This document shows, one piece after another, positions 30,893 to 41,400 of a stretch of DNA of 64,000 nt. The notes under the pieces were generated by a model. It did no database searches. It worked only from the letters and a program-made list of their open reading frames with translations, and had not been told where the DNA came from. Each line of letters opens with the position of its first letter. Position 1 is the stretch's first letter. The position numbers and the translations under genes were made by a program. Source of the DNA: Histomonas meleagridis (lineage: Eukaryota > Parabasalia > Tritrichomonadida > Dientamoebidae); NCBI GenBank assembly GCA_020186115.1, contig WSYJ01000151.1:62001-126000 (forward strand). The letters run 5' to 3'.

Positions 30893-32554
30893 ATGAGAAA
30901 TAAAGAAGAGATTAAAGAAGAAATAATATATAATTTTGTTTCAAGATCAATGATGGCTTGGCCAATTCAAATATGTAGTCCTATAATTACTTTTAAATTA
31001 AATTTTTTAAATTTTTTTGATTTTCAAATTCCTTCATATATTGAAGATAATATTAAATGCACCCATTGTGGCACTTGCTTTAATCCATTTTGTACAATAG
31101 CTGAAAGATCAATTTATTGGAAATGTAATATTTGTAATTCAATAAATAATTTAATACTTCCTTCATCAAACTCAAAAGAAACAGCTTACACTCTTGCAAA
31201 GTCATCGATTTTATATAATAATGCAGTTTATGATATAGTAACTCCTCAAAAATCAAATAATCGACCAAAACCAACAATTATAATTTCGATACAAACAAAT
31301 GTTGTAAAAAAAATACAACCAATATTAGATTTAATTATTATACAAAATGATATATATAATTATTCAGTAATTTTTTTTGATTCTTTTCTTCAAGTTTATG
31401 ATTTTAAAACAAAATCATGGAAAATTATAATATCAGATGAATTTTTCTTGCCAACAAAAATTGAACATCTATGTGGTAATTGGTCTGAAGCAAAAGAAGC
31501 AATTCTTTTTGATCCCAAACCTCTTTCAAATCAATGTAATTTCAATAGTTTATTTGATTTTTCTAAATCTTTTGAAAATTCAAAACTTTTAATTTTATTT
31601 GAAGGACCGTTAACTTCGATACAACCCTTACCAAATATTCCATGTTCTGTTGCTTTAATAGGAAATTATCAAACTTCATTATTTTATATTAAAGAATGGA
31701 TGAGTTTTTGTAATATTTTTTATAGTAAAGAAATCACTCAACAAATGATTTTATTTTTGAATCATTCTCTTCAATATCCTTTTATTTCTAACTTAAAGAT
31801 TCATTTACATGTACCTAAGTCAATATCTTTTGAAGAAAACCAATGTTTTAATTTTACTTTAAAACATAAAAATAAATACACAAATAATTTATTGGAATTT
31901 ATTCAGTTTGAAATTGATTTTTCAACAATAAATGGATTTAAAGCACAACGAATTATTAATATAAAAATACCAATTCTTTCACGAACAAAAGTATATCAAA
32001 GTATTACTTTTACTGATCCATTTATGAATATATGTACATCAGCATCACATATTTTTAACCAAATAAATCAAATAGCATTAAAAGAATCTTTTCCAAAAAT
32101 AAAAACAGAATTTATAAATTTCTCATTAGAATATCCAATGGAAAACTTATGGCCAAACTTTATTTATTCTGTGATTTCTTCTAATTTGTTTAAAGAAAAT
32201 AAATCTCATGAAGAACAAATATCAAAACTTGTTTCGATAATGAGTTTGCCTTTTCAAATCTCATTTTTACATTTTGTTTCACTTGATTATGTAAATTCAC
32301 AATTTGTTCCTGCACCAAAATTTAATGCTATTGCTCGAATAACAGAAAATGGAATATATGTATTAAACGAAGAAACAGGTGAATATATAATTAACCATTT
32401 AAGACTTAATAGATTACTTCCAATTATAAAAGTTGACGAATTACCTCAAATTCAAAATATTTTTAACGAAGAATTTGAATCTTGGAAAAAGAATTGGGAT
32501 TTGTTACTTTTTAGTTACAGGGAAAGGAATGGAAAATCTGAGAAGAGTTCATGA
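30893..32554 (+). CDS. Divergent Sec23-like COPII protein
   Basis: 553 residues from ATG 30893; the MM pair at residues 19-20 (30947) is an alternative start and gives a start more like other Sec23 proteins. A zinc ribbon lies at about residues 53-80: CTHCGTCFNPFC, then YWKCNICNSIN, the Sec23/24 CxxC...NPFC...W-x-C-x-x-C pattern. The trunk-like region follows (PTIIISIQTNV). Near residues 340-400 come beta-sandwich and helical segments with FTDPFMNICTSASHIFNQ. The C-terminus is short compared with Sec23 (about 765 residues), so the gelsolin domain is probably reduced. Sec23 is the Sar1 GAP in the COPII coat; whether the arginine finger is kept could not be judged. Its 3' end overlaps the convergent Csl4 gene by six bases. 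Confidence 0.65.
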   Translation: MRNKEEIKEEIIYNFVSRSMMAWPIQICSPIITFKLNFLNFFDFQIPSYIEDNIKCTHCGTCFNPFCTIAERSIYWKCNICNSINNLILPSSNSKETAYTLAKSSILYNNAVYDIVTPQKSNNRPKPTIIISIQTNVVKKIQPILDLIIIQNDIYNYSVIFFDSFLQVYDFKTKSWKIIISDEFFLPTKIEHLCGNWSEAKEAILFDPKPLSNQCNFNSLFDFSKSFENSKLLILFEGPLTSIQPLPNIPCSVALIGNYQTSLFYIKEWMSFCNIFYSKEITQQMILFLNHSLQYPFISNLKIHLHVPKSISFEENQCFNFTLKHKNKYTNNLLEFIQFEIDFSTINGFKAQRIINIKIPILSRTKVYQSITFTDPFMNICTSASHIFNQINQIALKESFPKIKTEFINFSLEYPMENLWPNFIYSVISSNLFKENKSHEEQISKLVSIMSLPFQISFLHFVSLDYVNSQFVPAPKFNAIARITENGIYVLNEETGEYIINHLRLNRLLPIIKVDELPQIQNIFNEEFESWKKNWDLLLFSYRERNGKSEKSS

Positions 32555-33001
32555 CTCATTTTTTTCAAGCTTTTGAACTCCTAGTCCTTCTTCAGCTGTG
32601 GATAATTGAGCATAAAATCCTGATCTTCCAAGTGCTACAACACGAGCTTTAACCAGATCACCTGGATGGCAAAACTGTGAGGCAATTTGACTGTCAACAT
32701 CTTTTTCGGCTATGTCAACTGACCGAAGTTCGGCAAGAAGTGGTGATCGAAGAGGAACACCATTTGTAGTAAGCAAAACAAGATGAGCTTCTTTCCTTTT
32801 GGCACGAATTACACGCCCAATTACAATATCATGAACTTTCGGAACAATTGTTTTTCGGCATATATGAAAATTCGTATAATTATCTTCCTTTTCTGTATAT
32901 CCGAGGACTGTAGTGAAATTAACATCATTTTGGCTGATTATAAATTGCTTTTGATCTTCGGTAAATGATGGAATATTATCTCCTGGTAAGCAAGCAGTCA
33001 T
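32549..33001 (-). CDS. CSL4: Exosome core component Csl4 (S1 domain)
   Basis: 150 residues. I use the ATG at 33001; the frame extends one codon to a GTG. The N-terminus CLPGDNIPSF matches the Csl4 CVPGERL start. The S1/OB part (about 55-145) reads VPKVHDIVIGRVIRAKRKEA, then IASQFCHPGDLVKARVVALG and STAEEGLGV, very close to the family pattern SFRPGDIVLAKVISLG and TAENELGVV. Csl4 is a cap subunit of the RNA exosome for 3' processing and decay in nucleus and cytoplasm. The protein ends right after the S1 domain, so the C-terminal zinc-ribbon seen in archaeal Csl4 is missing. It is divergent from the RMI1-like gene with about 77 bp between starts. Confidence 0.85.
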   Translation of the reverse strand: MTACLPGDNIPSFTEDQKQFIISQNDVNFTTVLGYTEKEDNYTNFHICRKTIVPKVHDIVIGRVIRAKRKEAHLVLLTTNGVPLRSPLLAELRSVDIAEKDVDSQIASQFCHPGDLVKARVVALGRSGFYAQLSTAEEGLGVQKLEKNES

Positions 33002-33078
33002 CACTAAAGCCTAACAAAGTTTGTGAAAAATATTTAACGTTCACCATATGGAAATTACGTTTAATAATTTCATGAAAA

Positions 33079-34449
33079 ATGGGTGAAACAGAAACAGAAT
33101 TTATTAAGAAACTAAAAAGCCTTGGTTGGAATATCAAGGAAAGTTGGTTTAACCAAGTATTTAATAATGGTATAAATGATTTTGATACAATTCATCAAGA
33201 ACTTTTAAACACAGATATTTCTCTTTCATGTGAGCCACATGATGACTTCCTATCACTTGCACAAAAATCTTACTGGTCTCTTCCTTATAATGTTGTTCTT
33301 CAAGTTAACGAGGTTGTAGATATTTCACTTCCATATGAAAAAAGAATAAATTTTGAGAGTTCCCCGAAAGGAACTTTCAAGATAGATTTAAGTGATGGAG
33401 GGTTTCAATTAGTTGGAGTTACAGAAACTCAAATTCCACATTTATCAGTTTCTATTATGCCAGGTCAAAAAATACATATCAGCAATAATACTGTTGTGTG
33501 CTATGGTGTATTTATGTTGAATGAACATAATGTTCAAATAAATGGCGGTTTTTCAGATATTCAGATTGAAAAGAAAGAACGTATTACAGCTGAAGCACCT
33601 CAAGAAAGTACTTTTGGAGAACTAATTGAATCACATAATTTTGATATTCAATATCCAAGCAATCCAATTATTAAATATCCAAATGTAAAACCACCTTTAA
33701 TTAAAGCAATGGCAACTCATACACCTACGCCAACGCCATCACCATCCCCGCAACAAGAGCCTTCCAAATTACTTCCAAATAATGACAATTCTCCAAATCT
33801 TGTTGATACATACATGAAACATTTAAGTTCACAATCGAAACACACGACACAAACAGAGCGCAAGAAGCCGCAGCCACAAATAGATAAAAAGCCTCCTATT
33901 CAACAACCTCAACCAGAGAAAAAGCCTATTATCCATCAATTAAACGAACCACAACAACAAAGCGAGGGAAATCCTCCTAATCAGCAAGAAAATAAGCCAC
34001 AACAAACAGAACAAAATGGAACTCCATTAAAAGACGATAAGCCAATAAACAAGCGACCGTTATTTAAACCGGCAAAACCGCCCGAAAAGGTTTACACCAT
34101 TCAAGAATTGAATAATTTAGATAAAAGTGCAAACCTTTCAAATGTGAAAGTTAATGCTCATGTATTTTGCTTAAGTAGCTTTAAACTTAAGTCTAATCCA
34201 CAGCCAACCTTTTCGGTATATGTTTCACTGACGAATCAAGACACTCAAGAAACATTTAATGTAAAAGTCAGCAAGGCATTAGTTGCAAAATTCATTGCAA
34301 TACCACCAGAAGACTGGAACGAAATGCCTGAAGAAATTCAGCAAGAACAAAGAATGAATTGTGAAAACAATCTCTGTGCATTAACGTCACCATTAACACT
34401 TTTTGACTCTGGAGGTAAGAACGGAAGGTTTGTACTGGTAGAAAATTAA
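33079..34449 (+). CDS. RMI1-like protein of the BLM-TopoIII complex
   Basis: 456 residues from ATG 33079. Residues 1-60 are helical (KKLKSLGWNIKESWFNQVF), followed by an RMI1-type OB fold at about 70-165: VVLQVNEVVDISLPYEKR, TFKIDLSDGGFQLVGVTET and SIMPGQKIHISN. The DG-x-Q-x-x-GxE core is a strong RMI1 mark. A disordered Pro/Gln/Lys-rich linker (about 210-340) leads to a second OB-like domain (KVNAHVFCLSSFKL to the end), in the place of the RMI1 OB2 domain that contacts RMI2 and BLM in animals. RMI1 promotes dissolution of double Holliday junctions with topoisomerase III and a RecQ helicase. It converges on an ankyrin-repeat fragment 27 bp downstream. Confidence 0.8.
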   Translation: MGETETEFIKKLKSLGWNIKESWFNQVFNNGINDFDTIHQELLNTDISLSCEPHDDFLSLAQKSYWSLPYNVVLQVNEVVDISLPYEKRINFESSPKGTFKIDLSDGGFQLVGVTETQIPHLSVSIMPGQKIHISNNTVVCYGVFMLNEHNVQINGGFSDIQIEKKERITAEAPQESTFGELIESHNFDIQYPSNPIIKYPNVKPPLIKAMATHTPTPTPSPSPQQEPSKLLPNNDNSPNLVDTYMKHLSSQSKHTTQTERKKPQPQIDKKPPIQQPQPEKKPIIHQLNEPQQQSEGNPPNQQENKPQQTEQNGTPLKDDKPINKRPLFKPAKPPEKVYTIQELNNLDKSANLSNVKVNAHVFCLSSFKLKSNPQPTFSVYVSLTNQDTQETFNVKVSKALVAKFIAIPPEDWNEMPEEIQQEQRMNCENNLCALTSPLTLFDSGGKNGRFVLVEN

Positions 34450-34476
34450 TAAAATAAATGTTTAGAACATAAAGTT

Positions 34477-35065
34477 TTACATATTTGTTTCTTTATGATT
34501 TTCCTCTTTATCTGCTTTTTCGCTAAGTAATTTTACTATTTCGTTATATCCAGCTTCATATGCATAATGAAGTGCTGTTTCAAATATTTGAAATATTTTT
34601 CAAATATTATTTTGAAATATTAAATTATTAAAATAAATTTTAAATAAAACAAATAAATATCTTTAACATTAATATCAATTCCTTCTTGTTCAAGAAGTAA
34701 TTTAACGATTTCTATATGACCATTTTTAGATGCTTTCATAAGTGCTGTTCCAAATATTTTAAATAATTTCCAAATATTATTTTGAAATAAAAATTTATTA
34801 GAATAAATTATAAGTTATTGAAATAATTTCCAACTTATTAAAATAAATCTTAAATATAATAAATAAGCAGTTATAGCATTAATATCAATTCCTTCTTGTT
34901 CAAGAAGTAATTTAACTATTTCTGTATGACCCTTTTCGGATGCTTTAATAAGTGCTGTTTGAAATAATATAAATAATTTCCAAATATTATTTTGAAATAT
35001 GAAATTATTAAAAAAATTTTAAATTAAATAAATAAATATTTTTAACATTAATATCAAAATTGCTA
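34477..35065 (-). pseudogene. 3' part of a DUF3447/ankyrin gene
   Basis: Four ankyrin segments on the minus strand separated by AT-rich spacers of the usual type. The last one is divergent and ends cleanly: GYNEIVKLLSEKADKEENHK, then ETNM and TAA at 34477. It is the only array in the window that appears to keep its natural 3' end. The DUF3447 half and any start codon are absent upstream of 35065, so it is a 5'-truncated copy. Confidence 0.65.
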
Positions 35066-35643
35066 CAAACAAACCTTGTCAATTTTAGTATCAAAAAAAT
35101 AATTTAGATGTCATTTTGTTAGATAAAAAATAGGTGGAGCAAAACGTCAGATTTCCAACGATAAAATCGATTTGAAACAAAAAATCATCGGATTTATATT
35201 CAAGAACTGAAGTAATAAACTAAGAGAGTTAAACAACAAGCGAAAACATATAACCAAAGATTTAAAAACACAAAAACTATTATTAGATACATACTAAAAA
35301 ATTAAACAAAATCGACAAAAATGCAAAAAATGATATAGTGAATCATTTGAAAGAGAGAGATAAAATGAGATAGTAATGATTAAATGAGATACGAAACTAT
35401 ATGAGTATATTAATAGCCTAAATGTGATGGATAAAATGATTAAATTTCTATATTTATAAATTAGATGTACGAAATCACAAATGCGAGAGACCAAATGATT
35501 TAATGAGCTGCACTGAAAGTTGAAATTAAAAACGAAAATTTATCAAAAAGTCTATAAAAGGAGTAAGTAGAGAGGATGTTGCTGCTTAAATCTTTGTTGA
35601 TGTTATGTGTTTTGAATTTTGCAAATTTTAAACGTCCTTTTAT
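35066..35643. other. AT-rich stretch, nothing recognised
   Basis: Lies between the truncated ankyrin copy and the Tubby-like gene. The 66-codon minus-strand frame at 35294-35494 is low-complexity. No structured element seen. Confidence 0.3.
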
Positions 35644-36789
35644 ATGAAATCTAACATTTTTATTGACACAGATTCAAGCGATAACTCAGATACTTTTGAT
35701 GAACTACTTTCCAAGGGTATAAATAATAGTTTAAAAAATACAAAATCCAATGGCTTCTTGAATTATGCACCAATAAGAAAACAAACAACAAAACGAAATG
35801 TAATTTATTTTAGTTCTGATAGTTCTTCAAGTGATGGTATTCAAGTTATTCAAAGAACAGATTTAAATCTTCAAACTGATTCAGAAAACAGTGATGCAAT
35901 AATTTATTCTCAAAGTGAATCAGATAAGAGTTCCCAAGAAATAAACCATCATATTACAGGAAATAAATCAAGTGAAGGTAATTTCAATGAAACAAAACAA
36001 CTTACAGAAAGCAAAGAAATTCAATCTAAAATGGAAGACAAAGATATAAAATCCGATGAAAACATAATTAGTCAAATACCCGACTTCGACAGCCAAGATT
36101 TGTTTAATCAAGAATCACCAAATAAAGGAATTGATGATCCTTCTTTGATTCATGAACTCAACTCTACAATAATTCGTCTTCCGGGCCACAAAGTTCCAAA
36201 AGGTATTATCCCATATATAGTTCGGCGCGAGAACAAACTTTCACTTCATGGCAAAAGGACTATTTTTCAACTTCTTCTCGGCGGTAAAGTCATTCTTTCT
36301 TCAAAGATTAAAACGTTATATTCCACGGATTTTATTCATATATCGAGTGATAATAAATATCATTTTAGTAATAAAAATGATTGTGGGACTATTCGTGTTT
36401 ATGATAATTTCACCAATTTTTCACTACGAAAAGGTAATGAATTTGGTGATGAAATTATGACAATGAAATTTATTCCATCAAAAATCCAATATGCGCCAAG
36501 AGATGTTGAATTAGTTTTCATTTTCCCACCAAATGATATTTCGCCAAAGTTAAAAAACAGAAAACCTAAAATAACTGCTGCTTCAACATGGTCATTAAAT
36601 CTTAATGGAAGAACAGCTAAAAGATCAAATAAAAATTGTATTCTTGTTGATGATAATGATAAAGAACATATTGTAATTTTAAAGCATCATTCATCTGAAT
36701 TATATATCGAAACAATACCTTCAATTAGTTCATTATGTATTTTTGCTACCGGAATTTGTTCATTTTTATGTAAATTAAAAAGTACATGA
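35644..36789 (+). CDS. Tubby-like protein
   Basis: 381 residues from ATG 35644. The first 170 residues are Ser/Asp/Glu-rich and likely disordered. From about residue 180 a Tubby C-terminal domain is visible: GKRTIFQLLL, GTIRVYDNFTNFS (compare GTKFTVYDNG), then STWSLNLNGRTAKRSNKNCILV (shown shortened; compare YVLNFHGRVTxASVKNFQIV) and a final SSLCIFATGICSFLCKL (compare PLCALQAFAIALSSFDxKL). The closing hydrophobic helix is the hallmark. Tubby-like proteins bind phosphoinositides and carry membrane cargo into cilia. The FARAFA-like core is diverged. It converges with the coiled-coil gene, 16 bp apart. Confidence 0.8.
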   Translation: MKSNIFIDTDSSDNSDTFDELLSKGINNSLKNTKSNGFLNYAPIRKQTTKRNVIYFSSDSSSSDGIQVIQRTDLNLQTDSENSDAIIYSQSESDKSSQEINHHITGNKSSEGNFNETKQLTESKEIQSKMEDKDIKSDENIISQIPDFDSQDLFNQESPNKGIDDPSLIHELNSTIIRLPGHKVPKGIIPYIVRRENKLSLHGKRTIFQLLLGGKVILSSKIKTLYSTDFIHISSDNKYHFSNKNDCGTIRVYDNFTNFSLRKGNEFGDEIMTMKFIPSKIQYAPRDVELVFIFPPNDISPKLKNRKPKITAASTWSLNLNGRTAKRSNKNCILVDDNDKEHIVILKHHSSELYIETIPSISSLCIFATGICSFLCKLKST

Positions 36790-36805
36790 AAACAAAACAA
36801 AAATT

Positions 36806-38161
36806 TTATTGGAAAAATTGTGTGGCAATAAGATCCGGAAATTCATCTGTTGGAATCGGTGCTGCAAAATTAAGAATTGCTTTCTTAAGGGGTTCAATGA
36901 TCTTTTTCTTGGAAACTTCTTGATCAGCACCTTCAATTTCTATTGTGCCAATCGTAGAAAGTTTCATTTGTTCATTGACATCAAATGTAAGATTTCCAAG
37001 TTTACTTAGAAGAAATCGAATTTCTTTTTTCTTTCCTTCAAATGATTCAAACAATTGATGGAACGAATTATAATCATCTTTATGTTGTGGGTCCATAACA
37101 ATAAGGATTTTAACAACAGAATCACATAAGATATTAACAGATTTTTCAAAAAAATTGTTCAACATAACTTCTCGATTTGATGATGCGTCATCGACCGTTT
37201 GTTCGGGGCGCTCTGTTTCCTCTGTTGGGGTGCCCTGATCGATCACTTCACTTTCTTCTTTTTGTGATGCGACAAGTGATGTAAGAAATTCATCTTTTTC
37301 TTTAAGTTCTTCTGTTAAATTTTTTATTCTTTCGTTATTTTTTGTGATTTTTTCCGTAAGTTCATCATGTTGATGCCTAAGAAGGTTTCTTTCCATTTTG
37401 AGTTGTTTGTTAAGATTGATAAGTTTTGAATTATCACCAATAACTGATTTGGAATTTGTAACCATTGTTGAATATTTTTTGATCTCTGAATCAATATCTT
37501 TCATCATTTTAATGACTGTTTTCTCAATGTTTCCATAAGCCATTTCTCGATATTTCGTTTTTTCTTGTTCAACTGCTTCTTGAAGTTCTGCTTGATGTTT
37601 GACGTCAAGAAGATAATATTCAGTAAGGGTATTAGAAAGTTGCTGGTTTTGTTCTGCCTTTTCCTTATTGAGCATTTGCTCAGCTTCATTAATCTCATTT
37701 TTAAATTGAGACTCAAGAGTTGCAATCGAGGAGAGTGAAGCTAGTCTTTGTTTATTTGATTTTATTGTGTTCTTTAATTGCTTTAATTCAAGTTCTTGAG
37801 ATTCTTTTAATTGTTGATGTTCTGCTTGAAGTCGTTCAACCAATTCTTCAAGGTCCCTTTGAGCATCTTTAAGCTTGTTTTGGTATATTTGAATTTTTTG
37901 TTCTTTATCATGAATTTTAAGAGATAAATAATTACTTACTTCATCAAAATCTATTTTGTGCATTTCGTTTTTCTTTTGTTCTGTTCTTCTGGCAGTTGTT
38001 GCTTGTTGTGTTTTTAGAAGTGTTTGCTCATAATTTTTAATACTTTGAGTATTTACATCTCCTAGATTTTTTCTTTCAAATTGCACAGCTGTTGTTACTG
38101 CGGGACCCTTCTTCCCGTACGGGATTTCTGTCACAGGTTTTTTAATTTTGTTCCTGGACAT
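36806..38161 (-). CDS. Coiled-coil protein, possibly ciliary
   Basis: About 451 residues. The open frame extends to 38287 but begins with TTG; the first ATG is at 38161 (MSRNKIKKPVTEIPYGKKG), preceded by an initiator-like TATCATGC. A basic, proline-containing head (about 1-50) leads to a long coiled coil (about 60-330: EQKIQIYQNKLKDAQRDLEE, then KLINLNKQLKMERNLLRHQ). A globular C-terminal third (VNILCDSVVKILIVMDPQH, then IEPLKKAILNFA) follows. The layout resembles basal-body or axonemal coiled-coil proteins such as the DUF4515/BBOF1 group, but no motif proves this. Confidence 0.55.
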   Translation of the reverse strand: MSRNKIKKPVTEIPYGKKGPAVTTAVQFERKNLGDVNTQSIKNYEQTLLKTQQATTARRTEQKKNEMHKIDFDEVSNYLSLKIHDKEQKIQIYQNKLKDAQRDLEELVERLQAEHQQLKESQELELKQLKNTIKSNKQRLASLSSIATLESQFKNEINEAEQMLNKEKAEQNQQLSNTLTEYYLLDVKHQAELQEAVEQEKTKYREMAYGNIEKTVIKMMKDIDSEIKKYSTMVTNSKSVIGDNSKLINLNKQLKMERNLLRHQHDELTEKITKNNERIKNLTEELKEKDEFLTSLVASQKEESEVIDQGTPTEETERPEQTVDDASSNREVMLNNFFEKSVNILCDSVVKILIVMDPQHKDDYNSFHQLFESFEGKKKEIRFLLSKLGNLTFDVNEQMKLSTIGTIEIEGADQEVSKKKIIEPLKKAILNFAAPIPTDEFPDLIATQFFQ

Positions 38162-38453
38162 ATTCGACCGTTTGCATGATACGTTTTTTTGGTTTAAGAA
38201 GTCTTCTTTCCTGAAATCTTTGTAAAATGAAGAGGAACTTATACTAACAGCATAGAATACATCCCATTTCAAATGGATAAAACACAAAAAATCTCAAAAC
38301 TCAAATTTGTTAATTCATGAATATGTTCAAAAACCGATGTGAGCGCACGTGTTTGTTCGATGCGTTTTTTTGGTTACCTCAACAAAGAAATCGTTCCTTT
38401 AAACATGTGAAAACAAAAACAAATTTAAATATATTTACAAACAAAATTTCTAT

Positions 38454-38478
38454 TATATATTATATATATATATATATT
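38454..38478. repeat. (TA)n microsatellite
   Basis: About 25 bases of alternating TA directly downstream of the Raptor-like stop codon (TAA at 38477-38479 on the minus strand). Confidence 0.9.
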
Positions 38479-41400
38479 AACTTACAATTCCCACGATATG
38501 GAACGACGTACCATTTGCCACGAAACCCAATGCCGGCGTCATCTGATTCAGCGCCGACACGTTAATTTTTATTTGATTTCTTTTCTGTGTATACAATGCG
38601 TCCAGCACCGAAAATTGTTTTTTCGAGTTTATGTCTATGATTGCCAAATTATTTCCATTGCTACACAACGTAATTGGCGCCCACATGCACGTGTCGACGG
38701 TATTTGCGTTCATATTATTCACCAACAAATTCTCTTGCGAAGGCATTCGTATATCGATCATTGATAATGAACCATCTTTAAACGTTATAATGAATTGGTT
38801 TTGTGAACAAGACTTAAAGTCAATTGGCTCTTTTTTGATACATGAAACTATTGATATATTATTTAAGTCTCTTATATCAATGAATTTTAAATCTTTTGAA
38901 CCAATTCCAATTATATTATCTTTACTTTGTACTGATCGAATTACATTTATATTATATGAATTATCGGATTTAATTTTAATTGGAGTATCATAATAACATA
39001 ATTCTGCATTCCATCGTTGGATTATATTTGGTTCAATTGATGCATATAATATATTATGATATAATTCAAGTGTTGGTAAATTATTTGTTGGTAATAAATT
39101 CTCTGTTTTAAGTTGAAAACAATCTGCAATTATTGGGGTGACTGATAATAAATTAGAGACAATTGATATGTCGCCTTTACGTGTTGAGATTAATGATGCT
39201 TCATTAATAGGAATGATTTTATGTATCGTATGTTTACAACTAACTAAACTAAATAATTTGGATGAATTATGTACTAATTCATTAGTATGATTACTATAAT
39301 CTCGAATGATTAAATTACCATCAGAATCTCCAACTACAAGTTTCTCAGTACCAAAAAATGCGATGTTTGATGTAATAGGTAAATTATAATCAAAATAATC
39401 AATTTCCGAAAATTTGAAATTGGAATTAGACGTGTCAATAAAGATATCAATGAATGAGATACTTTCTTCTTTTAATGGCATAGAAAATGGTGGAGAAGTA
39501 TATTCAGAGATTTTGGGGTACTCCGATTCAATAAACGCATCAAATGAACCTTTTAAAAGGGTTGTGACAACATCAAAACTTTCGGACGTTGACTCAGTTG
39601 CCTTTAAATATATTTCTGGATGCGGATCATTTTCGAGGAGTTTTAACATTATTAAAACCTTATTTTTGATTTCTGTTGTTATCGAGGTATTATTTAATGA
39701 ATGTTTTAATAATATTAATAAATGAATTCGTACTATATGTGAAGGTTCATTAAGATAAAAATCTAAAATTTTTAAAAATAATGATCCAAAACTTTGAAAT
39801 ATGTTATCCTTATAATCAATAATCGATGTTAACGCAGATAAAAAGGCTGCACGAATCTCGCAGCTTGATGATTTGCCGGTTGAAAGTACAACTTTTTCAA
39901 TGGGTATCTGTTGAATTTGTTGATTTTCTTTTGATGCATAAATTAAATAATTTGAGACAAACATCAAAATCCAAAACTTTACAACTAATGAATTGTTTGT
40001 GATTTGTTTTAGGATTAATGAAAACATGTTTGTGGAAATCGTCGACATTTCTTCAATTGGATCTAATTTTATATCAGTAATTAATATAATTAAGGCTAAA
40101 ACAAGACAAATAGAATTGTTAGTATTCATTAATAGTAAATTAATTAATTTGGAACCACTACAAGTAAAAGGAATTAAGTTTTCATTCGAATTATTATACG
40201 CAAAAGCAATTAATTTGGCAAAACAATATGAAATAGGGATTAATAAATTAACATTATTTTGACTTTGAATCGATAACAAAATTGGTAAAATCCCAAAACA
40301 TAACGAAGTACGTAACGCTTTAACACCAGTGTCAATAAACTTAGTAAACGAAATAATTGATCGTTCAATCAAATTTGTATCAAGTAAGATCAATGGTAAC
40401 AAAGAAATTTCTGGAACTTCTGCTTCCAAAAAATTCATTTCTAGTGAATTCTCAATTGTAGTTAACGCATTACTTAAGAAAAATGTCATATCTTCTGATA
40501 TTTGTTGTTGCCCAATACTTTTCGATGATTCTATTTCTGTGAGTCTAAACAACACTGTGTCCAAATATAAGTCAAAAAAATCCCATAAATGATGTCGTGA
40601 GAAATCTGGAATTTCCGGATATGACATTGGCGTAAAGCCAATTTCACTACCGATCCGTTGTGCAACGCAAAAGTTGACATATAACTTCCCGACTTTTTGG
40701 TCTCGATAAAACAAATCGAACAAATTATTTGGTGTCAGTGATGAATATGCCATTGCTTTCACCAGGCATTGAAGAAGACGTTCAATCTCATAAGAAAACA
40801 ACAGCAAATGTGGGTGTACCCGATTTTCATCTGAGAATTGGTTAAGTTGAAATTGATGAAGTCCTCCTGAATCAAATGCATAAAATTGTCTAGAGCCCCA
40901 TAACATTGATATATATGCTGGCGTCAGCAAACACGATGTGAACAAATCAGAGGGCAGTCCAATACGGTGCGGTAAGCACTCGTTTGGTCCGCATGAAAAA
41001 AACGCTATTTGGTCGCGACCGTTAGCGGCCTCTGAAAAAGTTTTAAATAAACCGCCGCTGAAATCTGCATCGAATATAAAGCAACCAGGAATAGGTAATG
41101 AGTTAACTAATGTCGATATTGGTAATTCGGACTTATCAAATCCTTCATCTGGTGGAAGAATTAAGGAATCTTCGGTAACTGGTTCTGGTGTACCATGTCC
41201 ATTAAAAATGAAAAGACATCGATTACTTGGATCTAATGTTTGGAATTGTTGAAATAATTGTAAGATTTTGTTCGGGGATGGATCTGTTAATGTAAAGACA
41301 TTGTCTTGGACATATGTTGCTAAACTATTACGGAGTTGAAACGCTACAGCTTCGGATACTGAAGCAGAGTCGCGATTCTTCATATCAGTCCAACAATAAT

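Noticed and set aside
38162-38287. N-terminal 42-residue extension of the coiled-coil gene
   Set aside because: Begins with TTG and lacks coding character; ATG at 38161 follows an initiator-like site.
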